Part shown: positions 26,540 to 34,881 of the stretch, piece by piece | Position numbering within the stretch: position 1 is the stretch's first letter | How the letters are laid out: every line of letters starts with the position of its first letter | Assembly: GCF_006716305.1 (NCBI RefSeq) | Contig: NZ_VFOU01000001.1 | Location: 806,001-870,000, forward strand | Reading direction: 5' to 3' | Source: Enteractinococcus coprophilus | Lineage (GTDB): Bacteria; Actinomycetota; Actinomycetes; Actinomycetales; Micrococcaceae | Length of the DNA: 64,000 bases | Made by a program: the position numbers and the translations under genes | The notes under the pieces: model-generated | Database searches by the model: none | Told to the model about the DNA's origin: nothing | Seen by the model: the letters and a program-made list of their open reading frames with translations, nothing else

Positions 26540-27795
26540 TGGTCTTGCTGCACTCTATCCTGCCGCGGAGACGGTGGCACTTCGGGGCGGCACTGGCTGC
26601 CGCAGTCCTCCTGAGCGCGTGCGGTTCCGGGGGCGACAGCTCGCAAGGCCAAACCTTACCGGACTATGATCCCGCACCAGCCCAGGTCAACAGCCCGGCG
26701 ACCGAAGTAAAGAAAGACGAACTGCGCGTACCGCTGCAGTTCACCCACCAATCCCTGGTCGCACCCGGCTGGCAGACCCCACCGCACGGCGCCGATGGCG
26801 TGTTTTTGTCCGCAGGACATAACGACGACATCCTGACATTCCGAGCCGTTGATGACACTGGGACGATCCTCTGGGAAGCCCAACGACCGCTCAGTTGCAC
26901 CGGCTTCACCCTCACCACCGCCGACGACGAGCAAAGCTATGCGGTCCTCACCGACATTGACGCCGATGTCCAGACCTTTGGGCATACCGTTGCGGCCGCC
27001 TATGACCTGCAGACGGGCGACCAATCCTGGGGCCCAGTCGAGGTCCCCGGCCCGCATCACGGTCCGGGGATCGTGTTTGCTGCACCGTCGGAAGAAGCCA
27101 TGGGGGAGTCCGGACCACAAGTCGTGCTGGATCCAGCTACCGGCGACGTCCTCATCGACGAGCGCGAGACGCCCGAAGTGGCGATCCTCGGGGAATTCCA
27201 CGGCATCGTGCTGTTAGTTGTCGACGAGCAGGTGCAAGCACATAGCGCAAGTGGCCTAGCCCAAGACGGACTCACCGGACAGCCCAAGTGGAGCATCCCG
27301 CTGGATGACTACGCCTGGGACACACAGCGGCTGACTGCGAAGGCTCCGACGCCGAACCCGATCGCCGAAGAGCAGTCCGGGGGCGTGCTCATTGGCACCA
27401 ACGATACGGACCGGATCCTGGTCACACTTACTGATGGACAGGTGATCGCTGACCAGCTTTCTGCGGCAGGTCAGGACCCGTCGAGCCAAACCTGGGTGAC
27501 CATTGGCGAAAATATCGTCGGCTATGACGTCGAGGAGCACAAACTTTACGAAGAGTCCCACAACGGCGCGGATCTGATCGGTGTCGGAGCGGCGATTGCA
27601 TATCTGCGAAACGCCGAGGGCAATATCGAAGCGCGCAATGTTTTGACCGGTGCGATTGGGCGGTCCTATGATCCGCAAGATGCCGGAGTGCTCACAGTGC
27701 CCAGCGTGATCACTGCAACCGGTGCCGGCATCCTCGAAGCCGATGACGAATACTATCTGGTACCCGCAGCATCGGCCGAAGACCAAGAGGGATAG
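26539..27795 (+). CDS. Lipoprotein with PQQ-like beta-propeller features
   Basis: 418 residues. Signal peptide with lipobox LLSACG, then a Ser/Gly linker and a repetitive beta-rich domain (TILWEAQRPL, YDLQTGDQSWGP, GQPKWSIPL) reminiscent of PQQ-like/YncE beta-propeller blades, with no enzyme motif seen. The start codon overlaps the ccdA stop by one base (TAATG), so it is coupled to the thiol-redox operon. Perhaps a surface-exposed partner or substrate of the DsbA protein; it has few cysteines besides the lipidated one. Role unknown. Confidence 0.75.
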   Translation: MVLLHSILPRRRWHFGAALAAAVLLSACGSGGDSSQGQTLPDYDPAPAQVNSPATEVKKDELRVPLQFTHQSLVAPGWQTPPHGADGVFLSAGHNDDILTFRAVDDTGTILWEAQRPLSCTGFTLTTADDEQSYAVLTDIDADVQTFGHTVAAAYDLQTGDQSWGPVEVPGPHHGPGIVFAAPSEEAMGESGPQVVLDPATGDVLIDERETPEVAILGEFHGIVLLVVDEQVQAHSASGLAQDGLTGQPKWSIPLDDYAWDTQRLTAKAPTPNPIAEEQSGGVLIGTNDTDRILVTLTDGQVIADQLSAAGQDPSSQTWVTIGENIVGYDVEEHKLYEESHNGADLIGVGAAIAYLRNAEGNIEARNVLTGAIGRSYDPQDAGVLTVPSVITATGAGILEADDEYYLVPAASAEDQEG

Positions 27796-27805
27796 TTAGT
27801 CGTCG

Positions 27806-28697
27806 TTACCAGCTGGGGAGTTCAATGGGATCGCGCAGGCTGCGTGCCATGACGAGTTTCGACACGAATGGCAGCCCCATGAGGCGGATGGTCGCATTGC
27901 GCATGTACAGCTGCTTGCGATCCTTTGGCGCAAACGCGATGTCTAATTGCAGGGCAGCATCCTGTTTATCTTGAATCATGGGTTGCAGCTGCCGCTGATA
28001 GGCCGCAAAAGCCTGTTGGTGGTTGCCCTGGGTACGGCGTAGCTGTGCCGCCAAGACGTAGGCACCCACCATGGCGAGCGCTGAACCTTGCCCCGCCAAC
28101 AAGGAGGGCGCCGCTGCGGCATCGCCCAGGAGTGCAACGCGGCCGCGAGACCATGTGGGCATGCGAATCTGGCTGGCCCGGTCCATATAAAATGACTTGG
28201 CTCGCGGTAGGTGCTCGAGGATGTTGGGGGCCTCGCCACCGATGCCGCGCAACCTCGTCCGAAGGAGTTCCTGTCGTGCCTCAACATCGTGGAGCGGGAT
28301 TGGACGATCGTCCCGGAAAGTAAACAGCACCAGGGTCGCGTCATGGTGCAACGACAATCGCATGGTTTGCACACCGATGGTGGTTTGGGTGACGGCGACC
28401 AGTTCATTGCGTGGCCGGTAGCCCTCTAACTCCAGGGCACAGACGACCAGCCCTACGTGGTGTTCGAAGTCGGCCTCCAAACCAAAGACCAGCGACCGAA
28501 CCTTCGAATGCAGGCCGTCCGCTCCGAACACCAAGTCGAATTCGCGGGACTTGGAGTGGGCAAAGTCGACGTGAACTAGCTGACCATCGTCCTCCAGCGC
28601 TGTCACGGTGTCGCCGAAAATGGTCTCTACGTCGTCGAGACAATCGTAGATTGTTGCAGAAAGATCAGAACGGGCGATCGAAACATACCGGCCGCCC
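27806..28697 (-). pseudogene. 5'-truncated FAD-dependent monooxygenase
   Basis: The C-terminal two thirds of a PHBH/UbiH-type flavoprotein: FDLVFGADGLHSKVR (the GADG motif) and GRVALLGDAAAAPSLLAGQGSALAM (GD motif for FAD ribityl binding). Similarity extends upstream of the first ATG (28606) to about 28697 (GGRYVSIARSDLSATIYDCL) without a start codon. The N-terminal GxGxxG Rossmann segment is absent, so the enzyme cannot bind FAD normally. The break lies a few bases from the end of arsR, so insertion of the arsenic cassette removed the gene's start. Confidence 0.75.
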
Positions 28698-28703
28698 TTA
28701 GGG

Positions 28704-29057
28704 TTAGCTGAGGTCTAGAAAATTGCGCAGTTGATCGAAGGCTTCTGGGACGACGCTATAGTGTGCCCATCGACCGCGTTGCTCGCGGGTAATCAGGCCG
28801 GCGTCGACGAGCTTTTTCATATGGTGGCTCACGGTGGGTTGGGTGATCCCAAGTTCTTCGGTGAGATCACAATCGCAGACTTCCTGGCAACCCTGTGCCG
28901 TGATGTGGGAAAGCAATCGGAGTCGGGTGGGATCCGCTAACGCTTTGAGCATCTCGGCGAGGCGCTCGGCTTGTGCGGCGCCTATGGGTCCTGCTGTCAG
29001 GGAGCAACACGGGGTATTGGAGGCGGTGGCTGTTGCTTCATCGATGGTCGTGCTCAT
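28704..29057 (-). CDS. arsR: ArsR-family arsenic-responsive repressor
   Basis: 117 residues, winged-helix ArsR/SmtB regulator. Metal-binding candidates: EVCDCDLTEELG in helix 3/4, the classical As(III) site, plus TPCC near the N-terminus. Recognition helix in GITQPTVSHHMKKLVDAGLI, wing in REQRGRWAHYSV. Divergent from acr3 across about 90 bp containing two dyads of the form ATTGA-N6-TCAAT, the expected operators. It represses the arsenic genes until arsenite binds. Confidence 0.93.
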   Translation of the reverse strand: MSTTIDEATATASNTPCCSLTAGPIGAAQAERLAEMLKALADPTRLRLLSHITAQGCQEVCDCDLTEELGITQPTVSHHMKKLVDAGLITREQRGRWAHYSVVPEAFDQLRNFLDLS

Positions 29058-29069
29058 GACGCCATCTTA

Positions 29070-29087
29070 CATTGACGGTCATCAATG
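29070..29087. promoter_or_regulatory. ArsR operator dyad 1
   Basis: CATTGA (29070-29075), 6-nt spacer, TCAATG (29082-29087), adjacent to the arsR start. Fits the ATTGA/TCAAT half-sites typical for ArsR boxes. It matches the second dyad at 29114-29129. Confidence 0.75.
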
Positions 29088-29113
29088 TGTCAGGGTAGTC
29101 TCAGATCCGATGC

Positions 29114-29129
29114 ATTGATGAACGTCAAT
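29114..29129. promoter_or_regulatory. ArsR operator dyad 2
   Basis: ATTGA (29114-29118), 6-nt spacer, TCAAT (29125-29129), 17 bp before the acr3 start. Same half-sites and spacing as dyad 1, so both divergent units are probably controlled by the local ArsR. Confidence 0.75.
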
Positions 29130-29146
29130 ATGAGAGATTCGTGTAA

Positions 29147-30304
29147 ATGATGAGCACTGCTGTGCAAAATACCGCTGCGACGACGGAATCGCCGGTGGTA
29201 CAAGAGATGTCGTTTCTGGACCGGTGGTTAGCGGTCTGGATTCTGTTAGCGATGGGTCTTGGTCTGGGGCTGGGCCGTTTCGTGCCGGACCTGAATGCGA
29301 TCCTGGATTCTATGACGATCGGCGGGATCTCGGTGCCGATCGCCGTCGGCCTGTTGGTCATGATGTATCCGGTCTTGGCTAAGGTTCGGTATAACGAGAC
29401 CCAGCGGGTGACCGGGGACCGCAAGCTGCTGATCTTGTCCTTGGTATTGAATTGGGTGCTGGGACCGCTATTCATGTTCATCCTGGCCTGGACATTCTTG
29501 CCGGATCTCCCGGAATATCGCACCGGATTGATTATCGTGGGCCTGGCTCGGTGTATTGCCATGGTGTTCATCTGGAATGACATGGCCTGCGGTGATCGCG
29601 AGGCCGCAGCTGTCTTAGTCGCAATCAACTCGGTATTCCAAGTCGTCGCCTACGGCGCACTGGGATGGTTCTACCTCCAAGCACTACCCTCCTGGTTGGG
29701 GCTAGCGACGACGTCGGCAGAATTTTCCATCGGTGCCATCGTGGTATCGGTGCTGGTGTTTTTGGGTATTCCGTTGCTCGCCGGATTCCTCACGCGTACC
29801 TTCGGGGAACGGGCCAAAGGTCGCCAGTGGTACGAAGAAACTTTCCTGCCCAAGATCGGGCCCTGGTCACTCTACGGACTGTTATTTACCATCGTGTTGT
29901 TATTCTCGTTTCAAGGTGAGGCCATTACCTCTCAGCCGTTGGACGTCGCCAGAATGGCAGTCCCGCTGCTGTTGTACTTCGTGTTGATGTTTCTGGTCAG
30001 CTTCATTGCGTCCAAGATGGTGGGACTGAATTATGCTAAATCCACTTCGGTGGCCTTTACCGCATCGGGTAATAACTTCGAACTGGCCATCGCCGTGGCA
30101 ATTGGGACTTTCGGCGTCACCTCGGGCCAGGCCTTAGCCGGCGTGGTTGGGCCACTGATCGAGGTGCCGGTTCTCGTCGGGCTGGTGTATGTCGCCTTAT
30201 GGTTAGGGCGTCGTCTCTTTCCCGGAGATCCAAGCGTGCCCACCTTCCGCAGAGTAAAGCATGCCGATGCCGTTGACACTGCTACGAGTACTACGAGAGT
30301 CTAA
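29147..30304 (+). CDS. acr3: Acr3-type arsenite efflux permease
   Basis: 385 residues, ten TM helices of the BART superfamily Acr3 family, exporting arsenite from the cytosol. The family signature is present: WNDMACGDREAAAVLVAINS with the essential cysteine in TM4, and ASGNNFELAIAVAIGTFG in the second broken helix. ATG 29147 (MMSTAVQ) follows the ArsR box by 17 bp with only a weak GAGAG site. The arsenate reductase begins 7 bp downstream; the two should be co-transcribed. Confidence 0.95.
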   Translation: MMSTAVQNTAATTESPVVQEMSFLDRWLAVWILLAMGLGLGLGRFVPDLNAILDSMTIGGISVPIAVGLLVMMYPVLAKVRYNETQRVTGDRKLLILSLVLNWVLGPLFMFILAWTFLPDLPEYRTGLIIVGLARCIAMVFIWNDMACGDREAAAVLVAINSVFQVVAYGALGWFYLQALPSWLGLATTSAEFSIGAIVVSVLVFLGIPLLAGFLTRTFGERAKGRQWYEETFLPKIGPWSLYGLLFTIVLLFSFQGEAITSQPLDVARMAVPLLLYFVLMFLVSFIASKMVGLNYAKSTSVAFTASGNNFELAIAVAIGTFGVTSGQALAGVVGPLIEVPVLVGLVYVALWLGRRLFPGDPSVPTFRRVKHADAVDTATSTTRV

Positions 30305-30311
30305 GAAAATC

Positions 30312-30746
30312 ATGTCCATTTCGCTGACCATTCCCAGTGTGCTGTTCGTCTGTGTCCACAATGCGGGTCGTTCCCAGATGGCAGCAGGCTACCTTCGAGA
30401 ACTCGGACAGGGGCGGATCGAGGTTCGCTCCGCCGGCTCTGCGCCAGCTGAGCAACTCAACCCCATAGCTGTGGAGGCCATGGCAGAAGAAGGTATCGAC
30501 ATTACCTCGGCTCACCCGAAGATCCTCACGCCCGAAACTGTCAAGACTTCTGACGTGGTCATCACCATGGGTTGCGGGGATGTCTGCCCGATCTATCCTG
30601 GTAAACGCTACGAAGACTGGGAACTCGACGACCCAGCAGGCCAGGGGATCGAAACCGTCCGGAAGATCCGCGACGACATCAAAGCCCGGGTGCAGCGGTT
30701 AGTTTCCGAAGTCTCACCCGACTCCGCCCCGTCGCCCAGAGGCTAA
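30312..30746 (+). CDS. arsC: Arsenate reductase, low-molecular-weight phosphatase type
   Basis: 144 residues from ATG 30312 (MSISLTIPSVLFVCVHNAGRS). P-loop C-x5-R is CVHNAGR, and the rest matches corynebacterial ArsC1/ArsC2-type reductases that use mycothiol/mycoredoxin or thioredoxin: MGCGDVCPIYPGKRYEDWELDDPAGQG, then helix RKIRDDIKARVQRLV. Turns arsenate to arsenite for export by Acr3. An in-frame start at 30261 would overlap acr3 and is unlikely. The strand after its stop contains a cadD stub on the other strand. Confidence 0.93.
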   Translation: MSISLTIPSVLFVCVHNAGRSQMAAGYLRELGQGRIEVRSAGSAPAEQLNPIAVEAMAEEGIDITSAHPKILTPETVKTSDVVITMGCGDVCPIYPGKRYEDWELDDPAGQGIETVRKIRDDIKARVQRLVSEVSPDSAPSPRG

Positions 30747-30751
30747 AACGC

Positions 30752-30819
30752 ATGACAGCGTCGTCGATATTGGTGGCGATGAACAGCCCGATCGCCTGCA
30801 GCATGGATGTCAGCACCAC
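30752..30819 (-). pseudogene. cadD: 5' stub of a CadD-like cadmium transporter gene
   Basis: Reading leftward from GTG 30819, behind AAGGAG, gives VVLTSMLQAIGLFIATNIDDAVM, the first TM and the conserved NIDD motif of the CadD/LysE-type family. The similarity then stops at about 30752, just after the arsC end. Only about 23 codons remain. A perfect 12-bp palindrome (TGCCTCGAGGCA, 30846-30857) lies upstream and may be its old operator. The stub marks the right edge of the arsenic cassette. Confidence 0.6.
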
Positions 30820-30908
30820 ACATATCTCCTTCGAAGATATCTCACTGCCTCGAGGCAACGGTAGCAGCCGAAGATGTCTGCAATGAATCTCGGGCTAGAG
30901 ACTACGAC

Positions 30909-31721
30909 TTACCTTTTCTCGACCGCATCGAGCGGTAGATCGTGTTGCTTGGCGAACTCTAGCCATTCGGCGGTCGAGCGTTTGGAAAAATGTTCTGCCA
31001 GGGTCGAGCGGCTATCACCCAGCAGTGCGGTGAGCGTTGCATGAAAGTGCGGTTCGATGGCGGCCACCGCGATCCATCCGTCCTGGGTTTGATACATTCC
31101 GTATTGCGGGTGAGCACCGGAGAGGATCTGGCCCGGTGCGGTCGCCCCGATCCGAAACGCTTCCGCGGCGTCGTCGACACCCTGCTTGAGCCCAACTCTG
31201 CGATGAACGGCCTGATGAATGCCCATCTTTTGGGCGTGCTCGTGCTCGCGGAGTGCATCCAGTGCTGCAATCGTGGCCTCGTAGCCGCCGAGTACATCGG
31301 CCCAGGGTACGCGGGGCATCTCCGGTGGGTTTAATAAACCGGCTGCGGCTTGATAGGTCAGATCATGTCCAGGTTCATTAGGCGCTTCGACATCGCCGAC
31401 AATTTCGACATGGGCAACTCGTGCGCGAGCTACCATGTCATAAAGACCGAGCCGGTCAGCTGCGCTCGGCCGCATAGACGAGAGCAGGAGATCAGCACCG
31501 GACAGCAGCTCGACGAACTGCTCCCTGTCCTCGGGCACTTTCAAATCCAACGTTTTGCGGACCTGTCCCGCGTTGAGTGCTTCGAACCATTGCGGAAACG
31601 CCTGCGCCGGATCACCATGCGGGGACTCGACTTTCGTGACGGAAGCACCCAGCCGGACTAAGTGTCGTGCGGCGAGTGGACCGGGCAGATTGGGTGCAAC
31701 GGTGACGACGTGCACACCCAT
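30909..31721 (-). CDS. CaiB/BaiF family III CoA-transferase/racemase
   Basis: 270 residues from ATG 31721 with AGGAAG in front (MGVHVVTVAPNLPGPLAARHL). Hallmarks of the family III CoA-transferases/alpha-methylacyl-CoA racemases: LPGPLAARHLVRLGASVTKVESPHGDPA, the DLKVPEDREQF strand, DLTYQAAAGLL and the C-terminal GWIAVAAIEPHFHATL. The family catalytic aspartate position is plausibly in the HDLTYQ segment. It is shorter than full 380-400-residue members but ends in the normal helix (EWLEFAKQHDLPLDAV). Acyl substrate unknown. Same strand as the VOC gene, 40 bp apart. Confidence 0.85.
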   Translation of the reverse strand: MGVHVVTVAPNLPGPLAARHLVRLGASVTKVESPHGDPAQAFPQWFEALNAGQVRKTLDLKVPEDREQFVELLSGADLLLSSMRPSAADRLGLYDMVARARVAHVEIVGDVEAPNEPGHDLTYQAAAGLLNPPEMPRVPWADVLGGYEATIAALDALREHEHAQKMGIHQAVHRRVGLKQGVDDAAEAFRIGATAPGQILSGAHPQYGMYQTQDGWIAVAAIEPHFHATLTALLGDSRSTLAEHFSKRSTAEWLEFAKQHDLPLDAVEKR

Positions 31722-31761
31722 AAGGCTTCCTGAATCATGCACGGGCATCACGGTTGTGCAT

Positions 31762-32172
31762 TTACTCTTGGTGAGGGGCAACGTTGAGTTGCCAGGACAC
31801 CCCGTAGCGGTCGTTGAGCCAGGCAAACGGGGCAAAACCGTAATCGTTTTTCGGCATCATAGCCTGGCCGCCCTCTAAGAGCGCTTGATACATCCGATCG
31901 AGTTCGTCTTCGGATTCGCATCGAAAAGACAAGGACATCGACGGCGTGAAATCAAACTCGTGGGGCACCGGGCTGTCCATAATGTTGAGCTCTAGACCCG
32001 CGATACGAAGAGTTGCGATTTGCACTTTGCCGTTCATATCGGGTGTCTCGTCGCCGTAACGCTGCAGCATCAGGACCTCGCCGTCGAAGAGTTCGACATA
32101 GAAGTTCATTGCTTCCTCAGCGCGCCCATTCTGAAACATCAGATGGGGTAAGAGTTGTTGCGTATCGGTCAT
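31762..32172 (-). CDS. VOC-superfamily PhnB/3-dmu-9-type protein
   Basis: 136 residues: LLPHLMFQNGRAEEAMNFYVELFDGEV followed by ...GLELNIMDSPVPHEFDFTPSMSLSF and GQAMMPKNDYGFAPFAWLNDRYGVSWQLN, the standard order of PhnB/3-demethylubiquinone-9-methyltransferase-like VOC proteins. These bind a metal or small molecule in a beta-alpha-beta-beta-beta cup; the actual substrate is usually unknown. Start ATG 32172. Downstream on the same strand is the CoA-transferase. Confidence 0.9.
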   Translation of the reverse strand: MTDTQQLLPHLMFQNGRAEEAMNFYVELFDGEVLMLQRYGDETPDMNGKVQIATLRIAGLELNIMDSPVPHEFDFTPSMSLSFRCESEDELDRMYQALLEGGQAMMPKNDYGFAPFAWLNDRYGVSWQLNVAPHQE

Positions 32173-32316
32173 GACTAACCCTTCGGCTCGATGTGCTGTC
32201 TGACCTCAAGTGTAGGGGGTCAGGTGGTCACGGGATAGACCGAACGGAGTAAGGTGATGACATACCGGATTTCAACACGCAGAACATGCGAGCGCACATG
32301 TAGCGGGTGAAAGACA

Positions 32317-33798
32317 ATGGATTGGAACACTTGGCTTCCGTTATTGGAAGCCACCGATTACACCATCGCACGCGAAGTGCTGTTACGCGGGGTGGCCGCG
32401 ATCTACTGCACCGCATTTCTGGTCGCATTCAACCAATTCCCGGCCCTACTGGGCGAAAACGGACTCACTCCAGCCCCCGAATACATTGCACGCACCAGCT
32501 CGCGCGAGAAGCCCAGCCTATTCCGCTGGCGCTTCACTCCCTATAGCGACCGACTGCTGCGCATCGTATGTCTCATCGGTATGGTGCTGAGCCTGAGCGT
32601 CGTGTTCGGGTTGGTGCAGTTGGGTCCTGCGTGGACCACCATCCCGGTCTTTTTGCTCATGTGGTGGCTCTATCAGTCGATCGTCAATATCGGGCAGTAC
32701 TACTACGGCTTCGGGTGGGAATCGCTGCTGCTAGAGGTCGGCTTCGTCGTCGCATTTCTCGGTACGCCCGACGTCGCACCGCCGTTGCTGATCCTGCTGT
32801 TTCTGCGCTGGACCCTGTTCCGCGTTGAGTTCGGCGCCGGGATGATCAAAATGCGCGGAGACAAATCGTGGCGGAATCTGACCGCGATGAACTATCACCA
32901 CCAAACCCAGCCGATGCCCAATCCGGTGAGTCGGTGGGCGCACCAGAAACCTCAGTTGTGGCATAAGTCTGAGACCCTGGGCAGCCACGTGATCCAACTG
33001 GTCATGCCTTGGTTATTGTTCTTCCCACAACCGATCGCCTCGATTGCCGCCGTCGTGATTATTTTCAGTCAGTTGGTGCTGGTGATCACCGGCAACTACG
33101 CGTGGCTGAACTGGTTGACGATTCTGATCGCTTTTTCTGCCATCAGTGACTCGTTCCTCTCGGCGTTGGTCGGTGGTGGTTCGCCGGACTGGGGCTGGGG
33201 CCATATCGGCGCGGCGCTCAATGGACAGCTCGAGTTGCAGTCGCCCATATGGTGGCTGGTGCTCACCGCCGTCGTCTTTGTGGGGCTCTGTGCGTTGAGT
33301 TGGCAGCCCCTGCGCAACCTGTTTTCACCGCATCAGCTGATGAACGCCAGTTTCAACCGGTGGCACCTGGTCAACGTCTATGGTGCATTCGGGTCGATGA
33401 CGCAGGTGCGCCGCGAAATCATGATTGAGGGCACCATGAGCTCGGACCCTTCGGACGACGACGGATGGCAGGCCTACGAGTTTAAAGGCAAGCCGGGGGA
33501 TGTGTTCCGGCGGCCGCCCCAGGTCGCGCCCTATCATCTTCGACTGGATTGGATGATGTGGTTCTTAGTGTTGGGTTCTCCGAATCAGCCGTGGTTTCGG
33601 CGGTTGCTGGATAAGTTATTGGACGGCGATCCAGCGATTCGAAAGCTGCTGCGTACAGATCCGTTTGACGGCGAGCCGCCCGTGCTCATTCGAGTCAAAA
33701 TCTTTGAATATCGCTATGCCACAGCTGCCGAGCGACGCGAAACCGGCCAGTGGTGGTGGCGCAAAGAACTCGGCACACTCGTGCCACCGATCGGGTGA
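32317..33798 (+). CDS. Lipase-maturation-factor-like polytopic membrane protein
   Basis: 493 residues, about nine to ten TM helices, related to the lipase maturation factor (LMF1) family. Family features: QYYYGFGWESLLLEVGF, LRWTLFRVEFGAGMIKMRGDKSWRNLTAMNYHHQTQPMPNPVSRW, and a C-terminal soluble domain with NRWHLVNVYGAFGSMTQVRREIMIEGT and WMMWFLVLGS. In animals LMF1 aids lipase folding in the ER; the bacterial role is unknown. ATG 32317 is chosen from family length; the ribosome site is weak. Confidence 0.85.
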   Translation: MDWNTWLPLLEATDYTIAREVLLRGVAAIYCTAFLVAFNQFPALLGENGLTPAPEYIARTSSREKPSLFRWRFTPYSDRLLRIVCLIGMVLSLSVVFGLVQLGPAWTTIPVFLLMWWLYQSIVNIGQYYYGFGWESLLLEVGFVVAFLGTPDVAPPLLILLFLRWTLFRVEFGAGMIKMRGDKSWRNLTAMNYHHQTQPMPNPVSRWAHQKPQLWHKSETLGSHVIQLVMPWLLFFPQPIASIAAVVIIFSQLVLVITGNYAWLNWLTILIAFSAISDSFLSALVGGGSPDWGWGHIGAALNGQLELQSPIWWLVLTAVVFVGLCALSWQPLRNLFSPHQLMNASFNRWHLVNVYGAFGSMTQVRREIMIEGTMSSDPSDDDGWQAYEFKGKPGDVFRRPPQVAPYHLRLDWMMWFLVLGSPNQPWFRRLLDKLLDGDPAIRKLLRTDPFDGEPPVLIRVKIFEYRYATAAERRETGQWWWRKELGTLVPPIG

Positions 33799-33880
33799 AG
33801 TATCCCATTGCGATGCTGGCGTGCGGCTAATAGAGTGAAGCTGGTGTCCAGCCGTGTCAAAGAGATTGGCGACAGTACCC

Positions 33881-34300
33881 ATGAAGCGCACAAAACTTAT
33901 ACCTATCGCTGCTGTATGTTCGCTGCTGGTGCTCAGTGGGTGCAGTGCTGAGGACAACCTTGTTGAAGGTGGCGACCCGCCTGAAGTGACCTGCGAACGA
34001 TTCCACGACACCATAGAGAAGTTCAGCGATATTGACCCGTCCACCATGGGCTTTGGAGATATCCTCGCGCACGTGAGCGAAGGCTTCTCCGAGATTGAAG
34101 TGATTGCTGATCAAGCCCAGGATGACGAGCTTGCCCAATCCATCGACACGATGAGTAAGACGCTGAATTCCACGATTGCTGCATCAGGTGGGGACATCGA
34201 TGCGGTGCGTGCTGAGCTCGATGAGAGCCTGCAGGAACCTGAAGTCCAGAACGCTACCACCTATATCGAAGAAACCTGCGGGACGGAAATGCCGCTTTAA
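33881..34300 (+). CDS. Small lipoprotein, unknown function
   Basis: 139 residues from ATG 33881 (MKRTKLIPIAAVCSLLVLSGCSAEDN), with lipobox LVLSGC. An in-frame GTG at 33854 would add nine residues ahead of the signal and is less likely. The mature protein is short, acidic and helical (ICE-type repeats not seen), with two cysteines (TCERFHD and EETCGTEM) that could form a disulfide. No family recognised. Convergent with the GNAT gene, 23 bp apart. Confidence 0.75.
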   Translation: MKRTKLIPIAAVCSLLVLSGCSAEDNLVEGGDPPEVTCERFHDTIEKFSDIDPSTMGFGDILAHVSEGFSEIEVIADQAQDDELAQSIDTMSKTLNSTIAASGGDIDAVRAELDESLQEPEVQNATTYIEETCGTEMPL

Positions 34301-34323
34301 TGACGGCCTGCGCGTCATCCCGC

Positions 34324-34881
34324 TTAGGCCGGTCTGGTCAGAATCCACACGGGAGGCCCGGCGGTTTTGACCGTGGCGGTAAGTTCGAATCCGAGACGAT
34401 AGTAGAACGCCAGATTGTTCGGGTCAGACGTCTCGGTTAAGCAGGTGGCTTGCTGGGAGTCGATCACCTTTAGACCGGCAGCGACCACGGAAGTACCTAA
34501 GCCGCGTCCCTTGCTGGGCTGGGCAACCCCGACGGTGGCCAGTAGCCAGTCATGGTCAGGTCGGTGCGGGGCCACCAGAGTTTCGGATTCGGATAGCGCA
34601 CTGAGCCGATCGGCGTGCAGTGCAGTTATCCGATCGAGAACTGCTGGCGTCGGTGCCGCGGTGGCGGGGATGAAGGCCGCGACGGCGTCCAAGGTATCCG
34701 ACGTCCACACCATTCCGTGCGGCATGGCGAGTTCTTCGAGGTAGATGCGTTGCAGGGTTTCAATTCGATCTTGATGCTGATCAGCGGGCACGGTCCAGCG
34801 CGTCCAAGCGTAATCGGTGAAAGCATCAGCTAGCACCGCTGCCAATTGCGGTACCTCACTGAGCGTTGCGGGTCTTGGCAT
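34324..34881 (-). CDS. GNAT-family N-acetyltransferase
   Basis: 185 residues. GNAT fold with acetyl-CoA pyrophosphate loop in PSKGRGLGTSVV (Q/RxxGxG/A-type), beta-5 strand ATCLTETSDPNNLAFYYRLGFELTA. The N-terminal ATLSEVPQLAAVLADAFTDYAWTRW resembles the puromycin/mycothiol-like acetyltransferase subgroup; substrate unknown. Its start (34881) overlaps the end of the membrane protein gene by 26 bp on the same strand, so the pair is likely co-transcribed. Confidence 0.88.
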   Translation of the reverse strand: MPRPATLSEVPQLAAVLADAFTDYAWTRWTVPADQHQDRIETLQRIYLEELAMPHGMVWTSDTLDAVAAFIPATAAPTPAVLDRITALHADRLSALSESETLVAPHRPDHDWLLATVGVAQPSKGRGLGTSVVAAGLKVIDSQQATCLTETSDPNNLAFYYRLGFELTATVKTAGPPVWILTRPA

